58,591 bases of DNA from an uncultured Clostridia bacterium (lineage in GTDB: Bacteria; Bacillota; Clostridia; Oscillospirales; CAG-272): assembly GCA_947586625.1 (NCBI GenBank), contig CANPXS010000003.1, forward strand, positions 1 through 58,591, in the 5' to 3' direction. The first letter of the stretch is position 1. Each line of letters begins with the position of its first letter. The notes beneath the pieces are model-generated. The model saw nothing but the letters and a program-made list of their open reading frames with translations, had not been told where the DNA came from and searched no databases. This document shows, piece after piece, positions 18,401 to 25,827 of the stretch. The translations under genes were made by a program, and so were the position numbers.

Positions 18401-19050
18401 TTGACGAAAACGACGACGGCGGGGAAGAAAGCGATGATGCCGGTGACGGTGCGCGCAGCCGCGACGGCGAAAAGGTCACGCTGATAGGGATAATAACGAA
18501 GCGAACGCCGAAGCAGACGCGGCGCGGCGAGCAGATGATGTTCCTCGTGCTCCAGGATAAAACGGGCGAGATAGAGGTCGTCGTGTTCCCACGTATGCTG
18601 CACGAATACATGGATGTGATAATGTCGGACGCGCCGATCACGGTGTCGGGCGAAGTCTCGGTCGAGGACGACAAAGCGCCGAAGATACTTCTGAATCACG
18701 CGGCGACGCTCGTCTCCGCGTCGACAGATAAAGTGAAAGCAAATCCGCAGACGATACCGCAGGCGGCGCAGCGTCCTATACATCCGCAGGCGGCGAACGC
18801 ATTTGTGTCAAAGCTTTATCTGCGCGTTCCAAGCACGTCGAGCGTCGAATATAAGCGCGCGTGCGCGCTCGTAGAGATATTCTGCGGCTATGTGCCCGTG
18901 TTCATTTTCGATTCGTCTGTGGGCAAATATACGCGTTTTCACGCGGGTGCGGACATGACGGAGCCGCGGCTTTTATCGGAGCTGTGTCACGTTCTCGGCG
19001 AAGAAAACGTCGTTGCGAAACAGTCACGACGTGACGGCGTCGCAGAGTAG
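15457..19050 (+). CDS. dnaE: DNA polymerase III alpha subunit DnaE
   Basis: 1197 residues, GTG start behind GGGAGGG. It has an N-terminal PHP domain (FVHLHLHSEYSLLDGA, AITDHGVMYG), a polymerase core with catalytic aspartates in PDFDVDFCYDRRDEVIEY and GPGRGSGAGSLVAY, the fingers (ESPGMKRTL), helix-hairpin-helix elements and a C-terminal OB fold (GEKVTLIGIITKRTPKQTRRGEQMMFLVLQD). Between HhH and OB there is an acidic, glycine-rich insert (about 985-1005, DENDDGGEESDDAGDG) that looks flexible. It is the replicative-type DnaE1. The last 27 nt overlap a convergent gene. Confidence 0.95.
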   Translation: MDFVHLHLHSEYSLLDGACRVAYIPKLAKAEGHSAVAITDHGVMYGVVEFYRACVAEGIKPIIGCEVYVAPGSRFDKGPGTAPPSHLVLLCKNETGYKNLMRIVSLSWTEGFYSKPRVDTELLREYHDGLIALSACLSGAIPRAVVSGDYEYAERLAVEYDAMFGRGSFYLELQNHGIDEQETVNDALCDIAARTGIPLAATNDVHYPRRADADTQAILTCIGTNSVITDGRPLGFDTDEFYYKSTAEMERLFGGIDGGSPISNTVKIAEMCSLEMKFDKLYMPRFPFTNGVDPTKFLTDKTWAGLQERVGRGHIVYDETYTESDYRSRVEYELSVISGMGYSEYYLIVADFIAFAKGRDIPVGPGRGSGAGSLVAYLIGITDIDPLRFGLLFERFLNPERKSMPDFDVDFCYDRRDEVIEYVREKYGRDHVAQIITFGTMAARAAVRDVGRALGMAYGDVDRVARLIPRTLGVTLADAMKEAELRELYDGSQQVKKLIDTATAIEGMPRHASTHAAGVVITGELLYDIVPLSVNGGIVVTQFDMDTAALVGLVKFDFLALRYITVVYNAVRRIKEREPDFDIALIPKDDADTMKMIASGDTNGVFQLESPGMKRTLTELSPEYLSDIIAAIALFRPGPMDSIPQYVQRRHGEGTLKYTHPALVEILRETYGCIVYQEQVMQIFRDVAGYSLARADTVLHAMKKKKAAELEAERGSFIDGAVERGMTREEANGLFDDMASFSSYAFNKSHAAAYAVVAYETAYLKRHYKKEYFASLLDSVLGWESSTAEYIAECERSGIAVVPPNINESRADYTVGDYGIRYGLAALKGLGRQFIDEIVRERTENGPFKSFSDFAERMAEHDMNKRQVEALIKSGAFDMLGQRRSQLLMSYEEIIDGVHDKQRRGVSGQLDMFAAARSEGTAAPEFVYPDVPELPRAKLLELEKEVSGMYFSGHILDDYEKECEDVEHEPIAAISGGGNGGIDENDDGGEESDDAGDGARSRDGEKVTLIGIITKRTPKQTRRGEQMMFLVLQDKTGEIEVVVFPRMLHEYMDVIMSDAPITVSGEVSVEDDKAPKILLNHAATLVSASTDKVKANPQTIPQAAQRPIHPQAANAFVSKLYLRVPSTSSVEYKRACALVEIFCGYVPVFIFDSSVGKYTRFHAGADMTEPRLLSELCHVLGEENVVAKQSRRDGVAE

Positions 19051-19410
19051 CTCGAGCGTCTCAAGATCGCACTCGATTCCGGCAAAAAGCAGCTTCTGAA
19101 TATCCTCGGGAAGCGTGAAAACGAACACGTCGACGGTGTAGACGGGAGTTTCATTGCCGTCGGCAAAGACGCCTATCTTACCGTCGTGCTCGCGCACGAG
19201 AAATGTGTCGGCGTCGACGGTGGCGATCACTTCGAGCGCGTCGCGGTATATGTCGGCGTCGTCGGACGGCACAGACGGCACGACAGTTTCGGTCGCGGAG
19301 GCGGGTGTTGTGTCCGGCGCGTTGGCGGCGGCGGTGATCTTCTCGGTTCGCGGCGGGGCGAAGGACGCGGCCAGTATTATAAGGACGGTCAGCAGCAAAA
19401 GTTTTTTCAT
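19024..19410 (-). CDS. Small exported protein with BofC-like C-terminal domain
   Basis: 128 residues from ATG 19410 (GTG at 19416 is also possible). The N-terminus MKKLLLLTVLIILAASFAPP is a signal peptide or anchor. An S/T/A/P-rich linker follows, then a compact domain DTFLVREHDGKIGVFADG...YTVDVFVFTLPEDIQKLLFAGIECD. That domain resembles the small clostridial proteins with a BofC-like C-terminus (Y.LREY.GKIAVF...DVYV..LP..D...L..GI). The function is unknown. It is convergent with dnaE and overlaps its end by 27 nt. Confidence 0.68.
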   Translation of the reverse strand: MKKLLLLTVLIILAASFAPPRTEKITAAANAPDTTPASATETVVPSVPSDDADIYRDALEVIATVDADTFLVREHDGKIGVFADGNETPVYTVDVFVFTLPEDIQKLLFAGIECDLETLELLCDAVTS

Positions 19411-19497
19411 ATGCACCTCGGAAAAAAGTATTCGAAAATATTTTTGCCCGATTTTTGAAAATAATCCCGTTCTGTCACAAATTGTTCATAAATTCGG

Positions 19498-19505
19498 TGT
19501 ATAAT
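19498..19505 (+). promoter_or_regulatory. Extended -10 element for the penicillin-binding protein gene
   Basis: TGTATAAT (19498-19505) is a perfect -10 hexamer; an upstream TG lies next to it. The best -35-like hexamer TTGTTC (19482) is only 12 nt upstream, too close, so the site is rated moderate. Confidence 0.45.
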
Positions 19506-19549
19506 ATGCATATACACACATTTGACCTGAAAGGAGGAGTGAACGGCGC

Positions 19550-22324
19550 ATGACGAACAATAAATTCACGACTGCTCTCGGACGCGCGCGTGACAGATTC
19601 GTCTCGTATATCGAGGGCGCATACGGGAACGTACATCTCGGCGACGAGCTTATAACGGCGCTCAGCATCGTCGGGCGCGTCATATACACAGTCCTTGCCG
19701 TTATCCTCGACATAATAATAACTGTACTTCTTATCTGCGGCATAACGGGCATAATCGTCGTCACCGCGTTCGCTATCTATGTAAAAAACTACATCGACCC
19801 GGTGTTTGACGACAACCTCATAGTCGTTCAGTCTGACACGACGTCGCAGCTTTACTACATGGACTATGAGGACCGCGAAAACAGGATAGGCGAGCCTGTC
19901 GAGATAGAAGATCAGGTGCTCGTCGGCTCTGAGTACAGCATATGGGCGGACTACAGCCAGTTCCCGCAGGACCTCGTCGACGCCGTTGTCGCGATAGAGG
20001 ACCAGCGCTTCTGGAGCCATCCGGGCGTCGACTGGTTCCGCACGGCGGCAGCCGCGGCGAATCAGGTGCTGCACATCAAGGCGACGTTCGGCGGCTCGAC
20101 GATAACGCAGCAGGTCGTCAAAAACGCGACGGGCGACGACGACTTTACGATACAGCGAAAGGTGCAGGAGGTACTGCGCGCGCTCAATCTCGAAAGCAGG
20201 CACAGCAAATACGAGATCATCACGATGTATCTGAACATGATACCGCTGTCGCAGAACTGCACGGGTGTGCAGAGCGCAGCGCACACGTATTTCAGCAAGG
20301 ATGTCAGCGAGCTGTCGCTCATAGAGTGCGCGGCGCTCGCGGCAATACCGAAGTCGCCGTACAAGTATGACCCGCTCCGCCACCCCGAATATAATGCGGA
20401 ACGTCGGCGCGACGTGCTCGACAAGATGCTCGAGCTCGGCTCCATAACGCGCGCGGAATACGACGAGGCTTACTATGCCGACCTCGATCTCAATATATCG
20501 CGTTCGTCGGGTATGACGAGCGTCACGTCGTGGTATACGGACGCCGTCATCGAGGACGTTATAAACGACTACGTGGAGCAGTACGGCGTGTCGCGCGAGC
20601 TCGCGAGCATACTGATATATACGTCGGGGTGGAACATCTACACCGTCATGGACCCGGCGCTCCAGGAAACGCTCGAGAATATATATCTCGACGACTCGTA
20701 TTTCCCCGAGGATGAGACGGGACTTAAACCGCAGTCGGCGGCGATGATAATCGACCCTAAGACGGGCGACATACTCGCCCTCGTCGGCGGCAGGGGAGAG
20801 AAGACGCAGAGCCGCGGACTGAATCGCGCGACGCAGTCGCTGCGTCCGAGCGGCTCCTCGATAAAGCCGCTGTCCGTGTACGGCCCCGCGATCGACAAAG
20901 GTATCATCAACTGGGCGACGGTGCAGGACGACGTGCCTATCGACTTTACGCTTCGCGACGACGGCACGTACCGCACGTACCCGATAAACTCGACGAATAA
21001 ATACGAGGGGCTCACGACCGTATACGACGCGTTGCGCAAGTCGACGAACACGATATCGATGCGAACGCTCGGTCTTTTGGGCATCGACGAGTCGTTTTCG
21101 TTCCTGCACGATAAAGTGCATATGGAGTCGGTGCTCGACAGCTACGAGACGGCGGCGGGCAATATTCTGACGGACAGGGACAGAGCGCCGCTTGCGCTCG
21201 GTCAGTTCACGCTCGGCATCACGGTGCGCGAGATAACGACGGCGTATCAGATATTCGCAAATAAGGGCGTATACAATTATTCGCGCACGTACCTTAACGT
21301 GACCGACCAGGAGGGCAACGTCATATTGACGACGGAGAAGCCGAGCGAGGTCGTCATAAGCGAGCAGACGGCGTCGATAATGACGAAGCTGATGGAGGCC
21401 GTCATCGACTCAGGTACGGGACGAAAGATAACGATAAAGGATTCGCTCGACGTCGCGGGAAAGACAGGTACGACGAACGCGGACTATGACCGCTGGTTCA
21501 TCGGTTATTCGCCGTATTATCTGTGCGGCGTATGGTTCGGCTACGACCTCAACCAGACGCTTTCGCAGTTCTCGGTAAACCCCGCCATGACGATATGGGA
21601 CAGCGTCATGACGGAGATACACAGCGACTTAATATCGGCGGACGCTGCCGGAATCACACCGCTCAAGGAGTTCGAGGACGCGCCTGGACTTGTAAAGGTC
21701 ACGTACTGCATGGATTCGGGCAAGCTGATGACCGACGCGTGCGAGCACGACCCGCGCGGAAGCCGCGCGCAGACGGGATATTTCACCGCCGATACGGCGC
21801 CGACGGAGCCGTGCGACACGCATGTGCTCGTCAACTACGACAAGACGACGAAAGCGGTCGCAAGTCAGTACTGCAAGGGTGAAAATATAGTGCAGTACGG
21901 GCTCATACGCGTCGAGAACAGGGTGTTCCCGACGAACGTAAAGGTGACGGACGCGCAGTATACGTGGCGCGCGCTGCCGTCGAACGTCAAGCCTGCGGGA
22001 AGCGGAGGCGTGCCGTTCTACAATAACATGCTGCCCGAAGGCATGTACAGCGGCACATCGGGAAAGAGCACGCCGTTCAACAGATTTTGCTTCGAGCATT
22101 ACGATTTTTCACATTCGTCCGGCATAGACACGTCGTATTTCGGCGCGGGCGAGACGCAGCCGCCGGAGACTGCGCCGCCGACGGTACCGCCCGAGACTGC
22201 GCCGCCTACGGTACCGGTCGAGACTTCGCCGCCGACGCAGCCCGATACGTCGCCGCAGGTGGTCGGACCGCCTGTCGGCGAAGACGCGCCGCCTGACGAC
22301 GGCGATGCTGCCGGAGGCGGTTAA
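19550..22324 (+). CDS. Class A penicillin-binding protein (bifunctional transglycosylase/transpeptidase)
   Basis: 924 residues, strong GAAAGGAGG site. A single membrane anchor lies at about 45-75. The GT51 glycosyltransferase domain has EDQRFWSHPGVDW and GGSTITQQVVKN. The transpeptidase domain shows the active-site SSIK (in SGSSIKPLS), STNT and KTGTTNADYD motifs. It polymerises and cross-links peptidoglycan outside the membrane. The C-terminal tail of about 60 residues is built from PPETAPPTVP-type repeats and ends in an acidic, glycine-rich stretch. That tail is low complexity and may span the wall. Gene size matches PBP1A-like enzymes of Clostridia. Confidence 0.93.
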   Translation: MTNNKFTTALGRARDRFVSYIEGAYGNVHLGDELITALSIVGRVIYTVLAVILDIIITVLLICGITGIIVVTAFAIYVKNYIDPVFDDNLIVVQSDTTSQLYYMDYEDRENRIGEPVEIEDQVLVGSEYSIWADYSQFPQDLVDAVVAIEDQRFWSHPGVDWFRTAAAAANQVLHIKATFGGSTITQQVVKNATGDDDFTIQRKVQEVLRALNLESRHSKYEIITMYLNMIPLSQNCTGVQSAAHTYFSKDVSELSLIECAALAAIPKSPYKYDPLRHPEYNAERRRDVLDKMLELGSITRAEYDEAYYADLDLNISRSSGMTSVTSWYTDAVIEDVINDYVEQYGVSRELASILIYTSGWNIYTVMDPALQETLENIYLDDSYFPEDETGLKPQSAAMIIDPKTGDILALVGGRGEKTQSRGLNRATQSLRPSGSSIKPLSVYGPAIDKGIINWATVQDDVPIDFTLRDDGTYRTYPINSTNKYEGLTTVYDALRKSTNTISMRTLGLLGIDESFSFLHDKVHMESVLDSYETAAGNILTDRDRAPLALGQFTLGITVREITTAYQIFANKGVYNYSRTYLNVTDQEGNVILTTEKPSEVVISEQTASIMTKLMEAVIDSGTGRKITIKDSLDVAGKTGTTNADYDRWFIGYSPYYLCGVWFGYDLNQTLSQFSVNPAMTIWDSVMTEIHSDLISADAAGITPLKEFEDAPGLVKVTYCMDSGKLMTDACEHDPRGSRAQTGYFTADTAPTEPCDTHVLVNYDKTTKAVASQYCKGENIVQYGLIRVENRVFPTNVKVTDAQYTWRALPSNVKPAGSGGVPFYNNMLPEGMYSGTSGKSTPFNRFCFEHYDFSHSSGIDTSYFGAGETQPPETAPPTVPPETAPPTVPVETSPPTQPDTSPQVVGPPVGEDAPPDDGDAAGGG

Positions 22325-22376
22325 GTGTGAGTTTTAGAATTATTGTGCAACAGATATGAAAAAAGCGAAAAAACTG

Positions 22377-22405
22377 TTGACACGGCTGTGATTTTGTACT
22401 ATACT
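22377..22405 (+). promoter_or_regulatory. Near-consensus sigma-A promoter for the DUF4430 gene
   Basis: TTGACA (22377-22382), 17-nt spacer, TATACT (22400-22405). This is among the best promoters in the window and agrees with the optimised codon use of the gene it serves. Confidence 0.85.
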
Positions 22406-22451
22406 AAAAATAACGAAATCTTCAATTTTATTTCGGAGGGGTTATAAAACC

Positions 22452-23003
22452 ATGAAAAAGAGAACGATCAAACTGATCCTGTTTGCGCTTGTCGCAGTTA
22501 TGATGATCCCCATGATGGCAGGCTGCGGCGGAGAAAAAATGACCGTTACAGTCGGTGCAAGACTCGGTCAGGACTATATCGACTACATGCTTGACGTTGA
22601 GCATGCCGACGACGAGAGCTATACGATCCCCGCCAACGACCGCGTACTCTTGAACGACGTTGAGATCGAGATAGAGTACAACGAGGGCGAGCAGATCAGC
22701 GCTCTGCGCGCTATTCAGGAGGCGTGTGCTAACCACGGTCTAGACTGCCTTACGAACGAGGAAGAGACCTCGATGGAAACTCTTAAGACGTACAGCGGCT
22801 TCACGAGAAGCGTCAACGGCGAAGTCCTCGTGTTCTTCTGGACCTACACGATCAACGGCGTTGAGCCGACGGGCGGCCGTATGTCCACGAACTACGTCAA
22901 GGACGGCGACAAGGTCGAATTCATTCTGACAGCGGCAAGCTCCGAGGATAATGTCGATATCCAGGGCGAACTTGCAGAAGATCAGGCAACCGAAGAACAG
23001 TAA
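22452..23003 (+). CDS. DUF4430 (transcobalamin-like C-terminal) lipoprotein
   Basis: 183 residues behind GGAGGGG. Lipoprotein signal peptide with lipobox MMAGC (Cys about 25). The mature part holds a DUF4430-type domain: EISALRAIQEACANHG-like start, then VFFWTYTINGVEPTGGRMSTNYVKDGDKVEFIL, where W.Y.NG and V.DGD are typical. Such domains resemble the C-terminal part of transcobalamin and occur in surface proteins; ligand unknown. Unlike most genes here, isoleucine is written mainly ATC, not ATA, as in rpsO, suggesting high expression. It has its own promoter and terminator, so it is monocistronic. Confidence 0.82.
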   Translation: MKKRTIKLILFALVAVMMIPMMAGCGGEKMTVTVGARLGQDYIDYMLDVEHADDESYTIPANDRVLLNDVEIEIEYNEGEQISALRAIQEACANHGLDCLTNEEETSMETLKTYSGFTRSVNGEVLVFFWTYTINGVEPTGGRMSTNYVKDGDKVEFILTAASSEDNVDIQGELAEDQATEEQ

Positions 23004-23019
23004 TTTAATATTGTACCGG

Positions 23020-23050
23020 TCGGGGACGGCAAAGCCGTCCCCGATTTTTT
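23020..23050 (+). terminator. Intrinsic terminator of the DUF4430 gene
   Basis: A perfect 11-bp GC-rich stem TCGGGGACGGC / GCCGTCCCCGA with an AAA loop is followed by six Ts. The T-tract ends 1 nt before the -35 box of the next promoter. Confidence 0.93.
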
Positions 23051-23051
23051 G

Positions 23052-23081
23052 TTGACAAAATATGCGGCGCCGTGATATACT
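23052..23081 (+). promoter_or_regulatory. Sigma-A promoter giving a likely leaderless mRNA
   Basis: TTGACA (23052-23057), 18-nt spacer, TATACT (23076-23081). The start codon is 7 nt beyond the -10 box, at the expected transcription start. Confidence 0.75.
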
Positions 23082-23087
23082 CAACTC

Positions 23088-23969
23088 ATGAAATACGCGA
23101 AAATTATACCTATACTGACGGTCGCCGCCGTGTTCGCGGCTGTCGCGATAATAATGTCATCGGTGATGTCGGATCACGGCGAGCGCATGGAGACAGCCGG
23201 GAGCGGCGCGGACGCCGTTCCCGATACAGAGAGCGATGCGATGCCCGATGTGTCGTCGAGCGACGGTGTGATAACGGAGGCGAGCGCGTCGGACACATCA
23301 GGCGCATATGTGACTGCGGCGGAGTCGAGCGATGTGACGACGATACCCGAAACGGAGCCGGCGCCAGTGCAGACGATACCTGTCGGCATATACAAAAAGG
23401 ACGGCAAAACGTGCCGCCTTTTGACGGAGTATAAAAGCATTTGGCCGGAGTCGGACGGAGACAAGCTGTGGAAACTTGACACATGGACGTACAAGGACCG
23501 TGAAAACCTCATATGCGACATTGACTATTTCGCTGTGTTCACGTCGGACGAGGAAAAGATAGATTTCTCATACTGGGACAAGACGTGGGTCGACAGATGG
23601 GAGTCGTGCGGACTTGACGATACGTATAAGATCGGATTCGAGCTTGAAATAGTAAAAAAGTCCGGCGGACCGTCGGAGAGGATTACGGTGCTGTCGCCGT
23701 CCGACACGTTCAAAGCGGAGAAGTATTTTGAGCTTTACCTATACGACTGCGTCGCACACGCGCACGATTCTTGGTACAGTCATATCACGGAAAAGACCAA
23801 CTACGACGACACGAAGAACGTGATGATAAAGATAACGCTGCGCGACGGATGCTACGACGTGGAGAGCATAATTTTGACAGCATTTGTGTACAGCGGCGCG
23901 GACGAGTTCGACGCTGACGGTTTTTACGTCGGCGCGAACAAATACACCATAACGGTTTCGAGAGAATAA
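23088..23969 (+). CDS. Exported protein of unknown function
   Basis: 293 residues. N-terminal membrane segment (IIPILTVAAVFAAVAIIMSSVM, about 6-27), a long S/T/D/E/P linker (about 30-100) and a C-terminal domain of about 190 residues with many aromatics and charges (LWKLDTWTYKDRENLICDIDYFAV, FEGDTFKAEKYFELYLY-like segments). I do not recognise the domain. The start ATG lies at the predicted transcription start and has no Shine-Dalgarno, implying leaderless translation. Ile codons are mostly ATA, unlike the gene before it. Confidence 0.7.
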   Translation: MKYAKIIPILTVAAVFAAVAIIMSSVMSDHGERMETAGSGADAVPDTESDAMPDVSSSDGVITEASASDTSGAYVTAAESSDVTTIPETEPAPVQTIPVGIYKKDGKTCRLLTEYKSIWPESDGDKLWKLDTWTYKDRENLICDIDYFAVFTSDEEKIDFSYWDKTWVDRWESCGLDDTYKIGFELEIVKKSGGPSERITVLSPSDTFKAEKYFELYLYDCVAHAHDSWYSHITEKTNYDDTKNVMIKITLRDGCYDVESIILTAFVYSGADEFDADGFYVGANKYTITVSRE

Positions 23970-23979
23970 GATATTGTAC

Positions 23980-24008
23980 TTGCAAATGCGCTGATAATGT
24001 GGTAGAAT
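23980..24008 (+). promoter_or_regulatory. Promoter upstream of ybaK
   Basis: TTGCAA (23980-23985), 17-nt spacer, TAGAAT (24003-24008). The leader to the ybaK start is about 60 nt. It contains a short GGCG...CGCC stem-loop between an AAAGG sequence and the start codon. Confidence 0.55.
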
Positions 24009-24073
24009 ATGAGCGGACGCGTGAGTCTTTGATTTGGACAAAGAGAAAGGCGGCGCAAAACGCCGATTCTGAT

Positions 24074-24562
24074 ATGGCTAAAACGACTAAAACGAACGCG
24101 CAGCGGATGCTGGACTCTGCCGGAATTGCATATGAGACTGTCGAATACGAGGTCGACGAGGACGATCTTTCGGGCGTACATGCCGCCGAGGTGAGCGGCA
24201 TCGACCCCGATATGATGTTCAAGACGCTCGTCGGCAAAAACGAACGCGGCGAGTATCTCGTGTTCTGCATACCCGTGGCGGAGGAGCTCGACCTAAAAAA
24301 GTGCGCGCACGCCGCAGGCTGCAAGAGTGTGGCGCTCATACATGTGAAGGAACTTTTGCCCGTGACGGGATACATACGCGGCGGGTGCTCGCCGGTCGGG
24401 ATGAAGAAAAAATTTCCGACGTACGTCGACGAGACGGCGGAGCTGTTCGATGAAATATACGTCAGCGCAGGTATGCGGGGACATCAAATGAGAGTGCCGA
24501 CGGAGGAGCTTCTGCGGTATCTCGGCGCCGGAGTATCCGATCTTACGGCGCGCCGTGCGTGA
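24074..24562 (+). CDS. ybaK: YbaK-family aminoacyl-tRNA deacylase (Cys-tRNA(Pro))
   Basis: 162 residues from ATG 24074. The start fits the family (AKTTKTNAQRMLDSAGIAYE); the track's earlier start adds an unsupported extension. Family members hydrolyse Cys mis-attached to tRNA-Pro. The conserved lysine region MMFKTLVGKNERGEYLVFCIPV and the glycine loop YIRGGCSPVGMKKKFPTYVDE are clear. The best purine tract (AAAGG) is about 21 nt upstream, beyond a small hairpin, so initiation is unusual or weak. Confidence 0.9.
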   Translation: MAKTTKTNAQRMLDSAGIAYETVEYEVDEDDLSGVHAAEVSGIDPDMMFKTLVGKNERGEYLVFCIPVAEELDLKKCAHAAGCKSVALIHVKELLPVTGYIRGGCSPVGMKKKFPTYVDETAELFDEIYVSAGMRGHQMRVPTEELLRYLGAGVSDLTARRA

Positions 24563-24625
24563 CAAGTTTGTATAAATAAAATCTAAGTACAACAATTATC
24601 TTTAATTCGTGCAAAAGGAGTGGAC

Positions 24626-25780
24626 ATGCTGAATATTGCAGTTATCGGCACGGGCAACATCGCGCCCGCGCACATCGAGGGCTATCTCCGTTTCCCGGAG
24701 CGCTGCCGAATCGTCGCGCTTTGCGACATCTATCCCGAAAAGGCGGAGGCTAAGAAAGCGCATTTCGGACTTGACGGCGCCAAAATATTCGATTCTCACG
24801 AGAAAATGCTCGCGGAGTGTCCCGAGATCGACCTCGTGAGCGTTTGCACACCGCCGTTCACGCATGCGGAGCTTGCGATAAACTGCCTGCGCGCGGGTAA
24901 GAACGTCGTTGTTGAAAAGCCGATGGCGGCATCGCTCGAGGAATGCGACCGTATGCTTGAGGCTGAGCGCGAGAGCGGCAAGATGCTCGCTGTCATCGCG
25001 CAAAACAGATTCACCGACCCGTATTGGCGGCTCAAAAAGGTGCTCGATTCGGGACTTGTCGGACGCGTTCTCCACGCGGAGGTCGACTCGTACTGGTGGC
25101 GCGGACACTGCTACTACGATCTGTGGTGGCGCGGCGCGTGGTCGACGGAGGGCGGCGGATGCACGCTCAACCATGCGGTCCATCACATTGACATGCTCGG
25201 CTGGATGCTCGGTACGCCCGAGAAGGTGACGGCGGTGCTGTCAAATGCGGCGCACGACAACGCAGAAGTCGAGGACATTTCGATCGCGGCGATGCAGTAC
25301 GCGGGCGGGACTGTCGCGCAAGTGACGAGCTCCGTTATACATCACGGGGAGGAGCAGAAGGTCGTGATGCAGTGCGAAAAGGCGAAGGTTTCGGCGCCGT
25401 GGAGCACATATGCATCGACGTCGCGCGAAAACGGTTTCCCGATACGCAACACGGAGCTTGAGGGTGAACTGAACGCGTTCGAAGCGTCGATTCCTAAGCT
25501 GCCGTACACGGGACACACGGCGGAACTCGACGACGTTATGCGCGCGGTCGAGACGGGAGGACGTCCGTTCATCGACGGCGTAAGCGGACGCCGGACGATA
25601 GAGATCATCACGTCCATTTATAAGTCCGGCTTTGAAGCGCGCACAGTGTCGCTGCCGCTTGCGAAGGACGATCCGTTCTACACGACGGACGGCATAATGG
25701 CGAACGTGCGTCATTTCTACGAGAAAACCTCATCGGTAAAGAATTTCACCGACGGCGAGATAACCGTCGGCGGCAGATAA
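24626..25780 (+). CDS. Gfo/Idh/MocA-family oxidoreductase (first of pair)
   Basis: 384 residues from ATG 24626 with AAAAGGAG 5 nt upstream. N-terminal Rossmann fold (NIAVIGTGNIAPAHIEGYL) and the family's catalytic-site motif VEKPMA (about 97-102). The C-terminal sheet domain contains the HHIDMLGWMLG segment with the usual histidines. Members oxidise or epimerise sugars or inositols with NAD(P). The substrate is unknown. The gene is 47 nt upstream of a second enzyme of the same superfamily, so they are probably one operon and successive steps. Confidence 0.85.
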   Translation: MLNIAVIGTGNIAPAHIEGYLRFPERCRIVALCDIYPEKAEAKKAHFGLDGAKIFDSHEKMLAECPEIDLVSVCTPPFTHAELAINCLRAGKNVVVEKPMAASLEECDRMLEAERESGKMLAVIAQNRFTDPYWRLKKVLDSGLVGRVLHAEVDSYWWRGHCYYDLWWRGAWSTEGGGCTLNHAVHHIDMLGWMLGTPEKVTAVLSNAAHDNAEVEDISIAAMQYAGGTVAQVTSSVIHHGEEQKVVMQCEKAKVSAPWSTYASTSRENGFPIRNTELEGELNAFEASIPKLPYTGHTAELDDVMRAVETGGRPFIDGVSGRRTIEIITSIYKSGFEARTVSLPLAKDDPFYTTDGIMANVRHFYEKTSSVKNFTDGEITVGGR

Positions 25781-25827
25781 TTATAGATAAGCAGAAAAGA
25801 TAATAAATTTGAAAGAGGTATTCGTTT

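Noticed and set aside
19475-21121. 548-residue minus-strand ORF
   Set aside because: It lies antisense to the penicillin-binding protein, is extremely rich in Arg, Val and Tyr and has no family motifs. It is a shadow of GC-rich coding sequence.
22140-22320. Pro/Thr/Glu repeats at the end of the penicillin-binding protein as a distinct repeat element
   Set aside because: The unit PPETAPPTVP is coding low complexity, common in such tails, and does not recur elsewhere in the window.
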